Below, in pieces: positions 6,473 to 13,991 of a stretch of 19,789 nt of DNA. Each line of letters starts with the position of its first letter. The stretch's first letter is position 1. The stretch covers positions 1 through 19,789 of the forward strand of contig CAZYPK010000091.1 of NCBI GenBank assembly GCA_964649195.1. Reading direction: 5' to 3'. The notes beneath the pieces are model-generated. The model searched no databases. It worked only from the letters and a program-made list of their open reading frames with translations, and had not been told where the DNA came from. Position numbers and translations under genes: made by a program. The DNA is from JTS-RE9 sp964649195. Its GTDB lineage: Bacteria; Planctomycetota; Phycisphaerae; Phycisphaerales; Phycisphaeraceae.

Positions 6473-9400
6473 TCATTCATGGGTGCGGTGGCCGGGCGTT
6501 GGGACAACCCATTCGGCCGGCTGAGCCTTGAAGACGAGGGCGTACCCGGCGGGGACGACGAAGAGGTTGAGGAAGGTGCTGCTGACGAGTCCTCCGAGGA
6601 CGACGATGGCGATGGGCGCCAGCAGTTCGCCGCCGGGTTGGCCGGCGGCCAGGACGAGGGGGAGCAGGCCCAGTGCGGCCGAGAGGGCGGTCATGAGGAT
6701 CGGGACGAGCCGCTCCATCGAGCCTTGGAGGATGGCCTGGGCGAGCGGGAGCTTGTCGATGTCGAGCAGGTGGCGGTAATGGTTGACGAGCAGGATGCCG
6801 TTGCGCACGGCGATGCCGAAGAGGGTGATGAAGCCGACCATGCCGGCGATGGAGAGGACCGGCGACTGGTACGGGGCTGAGGAAAGTCGCAGGAGCGCCA
6901 GCGTGTTCTGCCAGAGGCCGCTCGCGCCGCCGGCGCCCACATGCAGCACGCCGTCGGCGATGAAGATGGCGATGACGCCGCCGATGACCGACAAGGGCAG
7001 GTTGACCATCACGATCAGGGCGACGCGCAGCGATCCGGTGGCCAGTTGCAGGAGCATCACCATGATGACGGTGATGCCCGCGCCGGCCCAGAGCAGCGTG
7101 CGCGATGCCGACTGCTGGGCCTCGAACTGCCCGCCGAACTCGACGGTGTATCCGGCGCGGTGGACGATCGGCTCGACCTTGGCGCGGACCTGCTCCACGA
7201 GATCGCCCAGGTTGTAGCCGTCGGCGATGTTGCAGGAGATCACCGCCTTGCGCTGGGCGTTTTCCCGGGCGATGATGTTGCTGGTCTTCTCAGGGCCGAT
7301 GTCGGCGACCTCCCGGAGACGGACCATTCCGCCCGATTTCCCCGTGAGAATCAGATCCTTCAACTGCTCGACGCTCTGACGATCAGCCTCATCAAGCCGC
7401 ACCGTCAGGTTGAATCGGCGCACCCCCTGGTTCACCTGGGCGACCGTCTCGCCGTAAAGCATCACCTGCACCTGCTCGGCGGCGGAGGCGGGAGTGAGTC
7501 CCGCGGCGGCGAGGTCGGCGTGGCGGTAGCGGATCGGCAGCGATTGGATCAGCACCTCGCGGTTGGCGGTCACATCGCGGGCGCCGGGCACCAAAGCGAG
7601 CGCGGCCTCGATCTCCCTGGCAATGGCGCGGAGTTTGCCCAGGTCGTCGCCATAGACGTTCATGGCGATGGCGGCCGGCGTGCCGGAGAGGATGTGCGAC
7701 AGGCGGTGCTCGATGGGCTGGCCCACCTGCACGGTCACACCGGGCACCCCGCGGGCGATCTGCGCGATCGCCTGCCTCACCTGGCCGTAGTCCGCCTCCG
7801 GCTTGAGCACGATGTCCAGCTCGCTGTTGGAGACCGGCTCGGCATGCTCGTCGCGCTCGGCGCGGCCGGTGCGGCGGGTCACCGTCAGCACGCCGGGAAT
7901 CTCCATCAGCCGCTTCTCGATGCCCAGCGCCGAACGGTTGCTCTCGGCCAGCGACGTGCCCGGCGGCGATGAAACGAACACCGTGAACGAACCCTCCCGA
8001 AACTCCGGCAGGAACGACGTGCCATACGTCCGCCCCAGAAGCAGCGCCGCGCCGATGGCCACCAGCGCGGACGCCAGCACCAGCTTGCGGTGGTTCACCG
8101 ACCAGGAGAGCGCCGGCTTGTAGATCCGCTTGAGCCGGCGCACGAGGAAGCCGTCGGTCCCGTGCTTCTTCGCCGCCGATGCGCCCCGGCCCAGGAGCAA
8201 CCGGCACATCGCCGGCGTCACCGTCAGGGCCACCACCAGCGACGCCATGATCGACACGATGTACGTCACCGCCAGCGGCTTGAAGAATCGCCCCTCCAGA
8301 CCCTCAAGAAACATCAGCGGCAGGAAGACGATGCAGATGAGGATCGTGGCGAAGACCACCGAGGAACGAATCTCGTTGCTGGCGTCGAAGATCACCTCGA
8401 CGAATCCGCGCCGCTGTTCCGCGGGCAGCAGCGCGTTCTCATCGAGCCGGCGGTGGACGTTCTCCACGTCGATGATCGCGTCATCGACCAGCTCGCCGAT
8501 CGCCACCGCCAGCCCGCCCAGCGTCATCACGTTCAGCGTCATGCCCATCCAGTCCATCGTCAAGAGCGCCGTCGCCAGCGAGAGCGGCAGGGCCGTGAGC
8601 GTGATGATGGTGGTGCGCACGTTCATCAAAAACAGGACGAGGATGAAGGCGACGATGATCGTGGCGTCGCGCAGGACGTGGACGACGTTGTTGACCGAGC
8701 GTTGGATGAAGTCGGCCTGCCGGAACACCTGACGGTTGATGATCATGCCTCTGGGGAGGCCTTTTTCGATCTGGTCGAGGGCGCTGTCGATCGATTGCGT
8801 CAGGGCCAGCGTGTTGGTGCCGGGCGACTTCTGGATGGACATGACGACGGCGGGCACCCCGTCGTTGGCGGCGGTGCCGCGCTTGGGCGCCGGCCCCATC
8901 CTCACCTGGGCCACTTCGCCGACGGTGATCGGCAACCCCTGGTGCTCGGTGACGACCGTGGAGGCGATGTCGCTCACCTGCCTCACGCGGGCGCTCTGGC
9001 GGATGGGCAGTTCCTGCCGATCGACCTCGGCGAGGTAGCCGGCGCTGGCGGTGCTGTGCGCCGAGCGCACGGCTTCGACCACCTCCGAAACGGAAAGGCC
9101 GTAGAGCGCCAGATGCTCCTGCCTCACGTTGACCTGGAACTCGGGCAGTTCGCCGCCGATCGCCGAGACCTGCGCGACGCCGGGGATGGCCCGCAGCTTG
9201 TTGCGCAGCTCGAACTCGGCGTAGGCCCGCAGCTCCATGTCGGGCACCGTGCCATCGGGCGAGGCCAGCGCCAGCAGCATGATCTCGCCGGTGATGGACG
9301 TGATGGGCGTGATTTCGCTGTGGGCGTTCTCCGGCAGCGACTCGCGGGCCGTCGCCATCCGCTCGGAGACCATCTGGCGGGCGCGGTAGATGTCGGTCCC

Positions 9401-9697
9401 CCAGTCAAACTCGACCCAGACGAGCGAGAGCGAAATCGCGCTGGCGCTGCGCACCCGGCGGACGCCGGGCAGGCCGTTCACCGCCGCCTCGATCGGGAAG
9501 GTGACGTACTGCTCCACCTCATCGGCCGCCAGCCCGCCGGCCTCGGAGAGGATGACGACCGTCGGCGCGTTGAGCTCCGGGAACACATCCACCGGCATGT
9601 GCGGCAGCCGCACCGCCGTGTAAACAAGCAGCACGCAGGCCACCAGAACAACCAGCGGCGCCTGCTTGAGCGAAAATGCAATCAGATGCTTGAGCAT
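6473..9697 (-). CDS. Heavy-metal efflux RND pump (CusA/CzcA family)
   Basis: Inner-membrane proton-driven transporter that, with an adaptor and an outer-membrane channel, exports metal ions. The 1074-residue length fits the HME-RND family. The N-terminus MLKHLIAFSLKQAPLVVLVA is the first membrane helix, followed by the family stretch MPVDVFPELNAPTVV and a periplasmic porter domain. The TM4 proton-relay motif reads AIGELVDDAIIDVEN at 399-413. This is neither DFGxxxDGAxxxVEN, typical of CzcA-type divalent pumps, nor the CusA/SilA AxGAMVDAA form, so the metal cannot be read off it. ATG 9697 was chosen because AGGA sits 7 nt upstream and homology starts here; the longer open frame to 9829 is repeat sequence. 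A 289-bp repeat block separates it from the adaptor gene. Confidence 0.93.
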   Translation of the reverse strand: MLKHLIAFSLKQAPLVVLVACVLLVYTAVRLPHMPVDVFPELNAPTVVILSEAGGLAADEVEQYVTFPIEAAVNGLPGVRRVRSASAISLSLVWVEFDWGTDIYRARQMVSERMATARESLPENAHSEITPITSITGEIMLLALASPDGTVPDMELRAYAEFELRNKLRAIPGVAQVSAIGGELPEFQVNVRQEHLALYGLSVSEVVEAVRSAHSTASAGYLAEVDRQELPIRQSARVRQVSDIASTVVTEHQGLPITVGEVAQVRMGPAPKRGTAANDGVPAVVMSIQKSPGTNTLALTQSIDSALDQIEKGLPRGMIINRQVFRQADFIQRSVNNVVHVLRDATIIVAFILVLFLMNVRTTIITLTALPLSLATALLTMDWMGMTLNVMTLGGLAVAIGELVDDAIIDVENVHRRLDENALLPAEQRRGFVEVIFDASNEIRSSVVFATILICIVFLPLMFLEGLEGRFFKPLAVTYIVSIMASLVVALTVTPAMCRLLLGRGASAAKKHGTDGFLVRRLKRIYKPALSWSVNHRKLVLASALVAIGAALLLGRTYGTSFLPEFREGSFTVFVSSPPGTSLAESNRSALGIEKRLMEIPGVLTVTRRTGRAERDEHAEPVSNSELDIVLKPEADYGQVRQAIAQIARGVPGVTVQVGQPIEHRLSHILSGTPAAIAMNVYGDDLGKLRAIAREIEAALALVPGARDVTANREVLIQSLPIRYRHADLAAAGLTPASAAEQVQVMLYGETVAQVNQGVRRFNLTVRLDEADRQSVEQLKDLILTGKSGGMVRLREVADIGPEKTSNIIARENAQRKAVISCNIADGYNLGDLVEQVRAKVEPIVHRAGYTVEFGGQFEAQQSASRTLLWAGAGITVIMVMLLQLATGSLRVALIVMVNLPLSVIGGVIAIFIADGVLHVGAGGASGLWQNTLALLRLSSAPYQSPVLSIAGMVGFITLFGIAVRNGILLVNHYRHLLDIDKLPLAQAILQGSMERLVPILMTALSAALGLLPLVLAAGQPGGELLAPIAIVVLGGLVSSTFLNLFVVPAGYALVFKAQPAEWVVPTPGHRTHE

Positions 9698-9986
9698 GGG
9701 AAATCCTTGAACAGCCGTGGGGAAGGCACGAAGGCACAGAGGCACGAAGGCACGAAGGGGGAAGGCAGGGAAGACAAGGCTGAAGACTGAAGGCTGAAGG
9801 CTGAATGCCCGAAGGGGGAGAATGGCCATTTTTCAATCTCTCCCCCCTCCGTCCCTTCAGCCTTCAGTCTTCAGCCTTCAGCATTCAGCATTCAGCATTC
9901 AGCATTCGTGCCTTCCTCCCTTCCCCCTTGCCTTTCAACTCGGAACCCGGAACTCGAAACTCGGAACTTTTCCTCCCCTTCCTTCT
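9698..9986. repeat. Composite low-complexity repeat block between pump and adaptor genes
   Basis: Four repeat words lie in series. GGCACGAA-type units run at about 9723-9759. A perfect 25-bp inverted repeat of GGCTGAAG-type words has arms 9776-9800 and 9854-9878. A tandem TTCAGCA/TTCAGCC run continues to about 9907. An AACTCGGAAC-type word spans 9936-9968 and matches the insertion in the aminopeptidase gene at 30 of 33 positions. The block lies in the middle of the efflux operon and could form a large hairpin in its mRNA. Confidence 0.85.
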
Positions 9987-11423
9987 TCAATGTTCGCCTT
10001 CGTGGAACGTGCCGTCGGGGTGGAAGTGTCCGCCCTTGGTGATCGAACCGCTGGTGGCGACCATGAGTTGATACACGCCGTCGGAGACGATCTCGTCGCC
10101 TTCCTTCACGCCGCTCCTGATCACGACCCATCGCCCGTCGTCCATGCCCAGGTCGGCTTCCATGCGAATCGCCTTGTCGGGATCCCTGGGATCGCGGCGA
10201 AAGATGATGAACTGCGTGCCGTCCCTGGCGATGCACGCCAGCGGGATCGCCAGTTCCTCGCGCTCGCCGCCGGCCACGGTGACTTCGACGAAGGCGGAGA
10301 CGCCCGCGCGAGCCCAGGGCTTGACCTGGGCGGGCGTCACGATCAACTCGATGGTGCGCCGGTCGGCATCGGCGGTCGGAGCCAGCGCCAGCGTGCCGGT
10401 CATGGCGTCGGCGGTGGAGAGCGTGCCGCCCGCGGGGGAGACGATGGAAGCCGCCAGCCCGTCGCTGAGCCGGCCCAGGTCGCTCTGCAAAGCTCGCGCG
10501 CGGAAGCGCACCTGCCGAGGCTGCACCGTCTCGATCAGCGGGGCGTTCTCATCCATCCACGCCCCGCTGGTCACGTGCAAGGCCTCGACCAGTCCCGCCG
10601 CAACCGCGCGCACCTCGATCGATGAAAGCGTGCGCCAGAGGGGAACCCCCGGAACCCCCGGAACCCCCGCCGTCTCCGCCGCGAGTTGCTCGACGCTGTG
10701 GCCCGACATCGCCGCCGCCGTCGCCAGCAGCAGTTCGTACCGCGCCTTGGCCGATTCGAGTTGTGCCGCCGTCTCGGTCCGTTTGGCGGCCAGCCCCGCC
10801 TCCTTTTCCAGCGTCTCGGTGAACGCGGCCCGCACCGTCGCCAGCGACGCCTTCGCCTGCACCAGGTCGTCGGCCCGCACCGTCCCGCCTTTCTGCAGTT
10901 CTTCAAGCTGCGACAGCCGCTGCGTCCAGATCGTCACCGCCTCCTCCAGCCGCTTGTGATGCTCCTCGTGGGCGGCCAGCAGCGGCGCGATGCTGTCCGC
11001 ACCGGCCTGCGCCAACCGCATGGCCGCGCGGGCGTCGTTGATCTCCCCCTGCATCTGACGCCACCGGGGCGATTCGATCCGAAACAGCGGCGTATCAACT
11101 TCCACCGGCTGGTACTGCGCGACCAGCACCTCGATCTTGCCGGGCATCGATGCCCGGTACTCCCGCCGCGCCGTCGGCATCAACTCGAACCGGCCGGGCA
11201 CGCGCAAGGTGCGCGAGACGGCCCGGCTCTCCACCTTGGAGAAGGTGATCCCCAGGTTCTGCCGAACCGCCGCCGGAATGTCCACACGATTGGTCGGCGG
11301 CGGCGATGCGCCGCCGCCCGGCGCAGGCGGCTTCGACGTTGCAGGCTTGCGATCACAGCCGGCCGGCAAAGCCGCCAGCACAAAAGCCAGCACGATGATG
11401 AGCGGAAGTGAAATGCGTTGCAT
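9987..11423 (-). CDS. Efflux RND periplasmic adaptor (membrane fusion lipoprotein)
   Basis: Bridges the inner-membrane pump and the outer-membrane channel. The 478-residue protein has a lipobox LPAGC (cysteine 23), a Pro/Gly-rich linker (30-45), a first beta/lipoyl half ending near 115 and a long alpha-helical hairpin (about 120-250, rich in Leu, Ala and Glu). The second half holds the lipoyl and beta-barrel parts with family-like stretches such as VSAFVEVTVAGGEREELAIP and GVKEGDEIVSDGVYQL. The C-terminus is His-bearing: GGHFHPDGTFHEGEH. AAGGAA lies 8 nt before the ATG. Residues 253-261 (GVPGVPGVP), at the end of the helical hairpin, are encoded by three 9-bp repeat units and look like an insertion. 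Order and strand tie it to the neighbouring pump and channel genes. Confidence 0.92.
   Translation of the reverse strand: MQRISLPLIIVLAFVLAALPAGCDRKPATSKPPAPGGGASPPPTNRVDIPAAVRQNLGITFSKVESRAVSRTLRVPGRFELMPTARREYRASMPGKIEVLVAQYQPVEVDTPLFRIESPRWRQMQGEINDARAAMRLAQAGADSIAPLLAAHEEHHKRLEEAVTIWTQRLSQLEELQKGGTVRADDLVQAKASLATVRAAFTETLEKEAGLAAKRTETAAQLESAKARYELLLATAAAMSGHSVEQLAAETAGVPGVPGVPLWRTLSSIEVRAVAAGLVEALHVTSGAWMDENAPLIETVQPRQVRFRARALQSDLGRLSDGLAASIVSPAGGTLSTADAMTGTLALAPTADADRRTIELIVTPAQVKPWARAGVSAFVEVTVAGGEREELAIPLACIARDGTQFIIFRRDPRDPDKAIRMEADLGMDDGRWVVIRSGVKEGDEIVSDGVYQLMVATSGSITKGGHFHPDGTFHEGEH
10642..10668 (-). repeat. In-frame 9-bp tandem array, 3 units, in adaptor gene
   Basis: Three exact units of GGAACCCCC (plus strand) encode GVPGVPGVP on the minus strand. 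It is the same word family as the arrays at 13427-13462 and 17136-17162 and the 8-bp array at 5591-5622. Confidence 0.9.
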
Positions 11424-11441
11424 ATGGCGATTCCTTATAAA

Positions 11442-11622
11442 CCTGAGTTTCGCTTAAGCCCCGCCCGGAAGGGCGCGGGCCAAGGGGCGATCGATTCACG
11501 GCCCGTTCACGAAACAACACTCGATTTCCGATCCGAATTCACCTTGCAGACCTCGGATCCTCTATTCATTTGGACACGTTTTGGCCCGCGCCCTTCCGGG
11601 CGGGGCTTCAGCAAAACTCAGG
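11442..11622. repeat. Family C palindromic element, full copy
   Basis: Arms 11442-11483 and 11581-11622 are inverted copies, 40 of 42 positions identical, around a centre of about 97 bp. Each arm contains the hairpin CGCCCTTCCGGGCG or its complement. It occupies most of the 249-bp gap between the channel and adaptor genes, 18 bp before the adaptor ATG, so it would lie in the operon mRNA. Partial copies occur at 4012-4040 and 5554-5571. Confidence 0.9.
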
Positions 11623-11642
11623 TTCCGAGTGTGGTTTGTTTC

Positions 11643-11710
11643 GCACTGACCTCTGACCTCTGTTTCTGTCTCCTATCCCCTGTCCCCTGTCTCCTGCCGC
11701 TGCCCCTGTC
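11643..11710. repeat. Low-complexity CTGACCTCTG / CCCCTGTC word array overlapping a gene end
   Basis: An imperfect pyrimidine-rich array of CTGACCT and CCTGTC-type words covers the last codons and stop of the TolC-like gene. The tail it encodes, GPGQGQRQETGDRG, is not family-like. Confidence 0.7.
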
Positions 11711-13076
11711 CCGGTCCGGTCAGTTCATCCAGCCGGATCAGCGCCGCCGACTCGGCGGCGCGGGATTCGATGAGTCTTCGCTTGGCCTCATGCCGGCGGG
11801 TGAGCGCATCGAGCATCAGCAGCGGATCGAGCCGGCCGGCGGCGGCCGCTTTGCGGGCGTCGGCCTCCTGCTCGTCCACGATCGGCACGATCTCCGTTTC
11901 AATCCGCCGCCGCTGCGACATGGCGATGCCGTGCTCAAGCTCCGCCGTGTCCAAGGCGATCGCCAGCCGTTCGTAGCCCGCCTGCGCCTGCGCCCGCGCC
12001 AGGTCGCGTTGGGCAAGCGCCTCCGCCACGCCGCGCTGATTGCGGTTCCACAGCGGCAACGGCAGCGACAGGCTCAGCAGCGCCTTGACATCGCCTTCGT
12101 CGTACCCGCCGCCGGGACCGATGGTCAGGTCGGGATACTGCGTGCGAATCTCCTTGCCCAGCGACGCCTGGGCAACTTCATACTCCGCCTTCAGCGCAGC
12201 CAACTCCGGATTGCGCACCGGCAGCGCACCACGCCGCACCTCCATCGAAACGGTGGAAGAGTGGTAAGCGATGTCGGACACCAGTTGAACCGGTGCAGCT
12301 TTGGAAAGACCCATCAACCCGCGGATGTGAAGCTCGGCCTGCGCCGCTTTGCCTTCGAGCATCTCCAGATCGACCGCGCCGGTGAGGCGCTCGATGCGGA
12401 AGATGCGGGCCTCAACCCGCGTGTACTCGCCGGCCTTCTCCAGCCCTTCGACCAGTTTCAGCAGTTCATCCAGCCTCGCCAGGAACTCCCTTTGCGCGGC
12501 GACCTTCAACACGGCGGCCGACCATTCCATCCAGCCGCGGCGCAGCTCCGCCCGCACCTCCCACTCCTGCGCCGCCACACGGCGCAGCTCCGCCTCGCTC
12601 GCGGCGGAGGCGCGGGCCTTCTCCGCTTCGAGCCGGCCGGAGAGGGGGAGCGTGATGCCGATGGCGCCGCCGGCGATCCACGGTTTGTCGGCGCCGCTGA
12701 TGATCCGCTCGATATCGACGCCCAGGACCGGGTCCTCCCAGAGTCCCGCATGTTCAACGCCCGCTGCGGCGACGCCGGCGCGATGCCGGGCGATGCGAAG
12801 CTCGCCGTTGAAAACCAGCGCCACCGCTTCCGCCTCGGCCAGCGAGACGCCATCGCCCAGGTCGAAGGGCGTCGGCACGGCTTCGGTGACGGCCAGTTGC
12901 CTGGCGAACTGAAGCACGGACGGGGCATCCGCAGTGCGATTCAGATACGCCTGAGCATGGGCCGGCAGGTCCAGCGGCTGGGCCTCATACGCCTTGCAGC
13001 CGACAAGCCCGACGACACCGAACAGCAGCATGGCGCGGAAAGTGAATGACGTTGCGATGGAAAAATGGATGGGCAC
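11673..13076 (-). CDS. TolC-family outer-membrane efflux lipoprotein (CusC-like)
   Basis: Outer-membrane channel of the tripartite metal exporter. The 467-residue protein is of usual length for the OEP family. GTG 13076 is preferred because GGAG lies 7 nt upstream and it gives a signal peptide with one Arg before the hydrophobic core; ATG 13031 is an alternative without a Shine-Dalgarno. The lipobox LVGC puts the lipidated cysteine at residue 27. Family-like features are GLWEDPVLGVDIERI, the strand stretch IGITLPLSGRLEAEKARA, long Ala/Leu/Glu/Arg helices with AAQREFLARLDELLKLVEGL, and a second beta stretch LLSLSLPLPLWNRNQRGVAE. The C-terminal 14 residues derive from a repeat. It lies between the His-rich protein gene and the adaptor gene. 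Confidence 0.9.
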   Translation of the reverse strand: MPIHFSIATSFTFRAMLLFGVVGLVGCKAYEAQPLDLPAHAQAYLNRTADAPSVLQFARQLAVTEAVPTPFDLGDGVSLAEAEAVALVFNGELRIARHRAGVAAAGVEHAGLWEDPVLGVDIERIISGADKPWIAGGAIGITLPLSGRLEAEKARASAASEAELRRVAAQEWEVRAELRRGWMEWSAAVLKVAAQREFLARLDELLKLVEGLEKAGEYTRVEARIFRIERLTGAVDLEMLEGKAAQAELHIRGLMGLSKAAPVQLVSDIAYHSSTVSMEVRRGALPVRNPELAALKAEYEVAQASLGKEIRTQYPDLTIGPGGGYDEGDVKALLSLSLPLPLWNRNQRGVAEALAQRDLARAQAQAGYERLAIALDTAELEHGIAMSQRRRIETEIVPIVDEQEADARKAAAAGRLDPLLMLDALTRRHEAKRRLIESRAAESAALIRLDELTGPGQGQRQETGDRG

Positions 13077-13174
13077 GGGACCACTCCGCAAACAGGGAGA
13101 AGACACGGCAACAGCGCCGAATGACGGACAGGCAATGTTGGGAATGACCTGGAACTGAAAAGAAATGGAGCGAA

Positions 13175-13681
13175 CTAGATCAGCAGAACGGAACTGCGCA
13201 AGACGTGAGCCGAAGCGGGCGCAGCCATGAAGGACCAACCGCGATGACCGGCGGCGCCATCCGGCAGGATGATCGGCACCCCGCCGATGCAGGCCGCGAC
13301 ATTCAAATGATCGAGCAGATGCTTGGCCGCGTCCCGGCTCTGCCGGTTCGTTTGGCCGACACTGCGGACGATGACCGTGGACCCGGTGTCAACGCAGCAG
13401 CAACTCGGTTCGTTCGGTTGCCCGCCGGGAACCGGGGAATCCGGGGGAACCGGGGGAACCGGGACTGAGGGATGATGGTGGTGATCGTGATGATGATCCT
13501 GGGAATCCTTCACGCCAAACACACGGCTGACGTGCGAGTGCTCCGCCTCGGTGCCTTGCGCATGGGTGATGCAGACATCAAAGCTCATGCCCGAAAGCAG
13601 CAGCAGCGACACCAACACCGCGCAGACCGCCCGGCGAAAGGACGGGACCTGAGCCCATGATGTGATCAGTGATGCAGGCAT
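13175..13681 (-). CDS. Exported His/Cys-rich protein heading the metal-efflux operon
   Basis: Unknown family; probably a small periplasmic metal-binding or sensing protein. The 168-residue protein has an N-terminal hydrophobic segment, RRAVCAVLVSLLLLSGMSFD (about 16-35), that could be a signal peptide or anchor. It is followed by HSH, then QDHHHDHHHHP at 61-71, a Pro/Val-rich segment PVPPVPPDSPVP (74-85) encoded by four 9-bp repeat units, and a CCC triplet (94-96). The C-terminal third is hydrophobic and uncharacterised. No Shine-Dalgarno precedes ATG 13681, and the candidate promoter would start transcription only about 5 nt upstream, so this message may be nearly leaderless or the true start may lie further in. 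It is the first gene of the efflux set, 98 bp before the channel gene. Confidence 0.72.
   Translation of the reverse strand: MPASLITSWAQVPSFRRAVCAVLVSLLLLSGMSFDVCITHAQGTEAEHSHVSRVFGVKDSQDHHHDHHHHPSVPVPPVPPDSPVPGGQPNEPSCCCVDTGSTVIVRSVGQTNRQSRDAAKHLLDHLNVAACIGGVPIILPDGAAGHRGWSFMAAPASAHVLRSSVLLI
13427..13462 (-). repeat. In-frame 9-bp tandem array, 4 units, in His-rich protein gene
   Basis: Four 9-bp units, three GGGAACCGG and one GGAATCCGG, encode PVPPVPPDSPVP on the minus strand. The array lies directly between the poly-His and CCC metal-binding segments. Confidence 0.88.
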
Positions 13682-13722
13682 GATGCAACGGAATGGTAGT
13701 TGCGATCCGTAAGTCTTGTCAA
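13682..13722 (-). promoter_or_regulatory. Candidate promoter and dyad operator of the metal-efflux operon
   Basis: Read on the minus strand, a perfect TTGACA box (13717-13722) is followed after 18 bp by TACCAT (13693-13698), four of six matches to TATAAT. A dyad, GATGCAAC (13682-13689) and GTTGCGATC (13699-13707), straddles the -10 box, as a repressor operator would. A MerR-, ArsR- or CopY-type consensus was not recognised, and no regulator gene lies in the window. Confidence 0.55.
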
Positions 13723-13741
13723 TCCTGCGGAGGGGATAAGC

Positions 13742-13912
13742 GTGAGCCGCGACGTAACACGTCGCGGAGATGAACGGTGAGATGGCCTGTTCATCATGCG
13801 GAGGATCAAGGGGCGCGAAGACGGCCGGACATGGTTTGAGGCTGTACGCAACAGGTGCGTTTCGCCCCCTTCCGGCTGCTCACGTCCGCGACTCGTTGAG
13901 TCGCGGCTCTTG
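13742..13912. repeat. Family D inverted hairpin pair
   Basis: Hairpin 1 (13747-13767) is CCGCGACGT-AAC-ACGTCGCGG. Hairpin 2 (13886-13906) reads on the opposite strand CCGCGACTC-AAC-GAGTCGCGG. Both are preceded by GAG and followed by A. The two central pairs changed from GT:AC to TC:GA, keeping a perfect 9-bp stem. They are about 120 bp apart in inverted orientation. Confidence 0.85.
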
Positions 13913-13991
13913 TCCCGAACCCAGGTTTTTTTAAGTCATGCCCTTCCGCGATTCGGTTATTCTCTTGCATCATTCCCCTTGGAGCATTCGC

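Larger units (their letters stand above)
13682..13991. other. Divergent intergenic region between efflux operon and pepA
   Basis: These 310 bp hold the efflux operon promoter at the left and an inverted pair of family D hairpins (13742-13912). The pepA ribosome binding site GGAG (13981-13984) is at the right. A T-run lies at about 13925-13932. The frame upstream of pepA is open from 13938 but family homology begins near 13992. Confidence 0.7.

Noticed and set aside
8090..9790. 566-codon plus-strand open frame opposite the RND pump
   Set aside because: It is antisense to a clear RND gene and the composition is typical of a mirrored frame (HRQ, DDR runs).
9698..9829. Upstream extension of the pump gene
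   Set aside because: The extra 44 residues are read from repeat words; a Shine-Dalgarno AGGA and the family's usual N-terminus support 9697.
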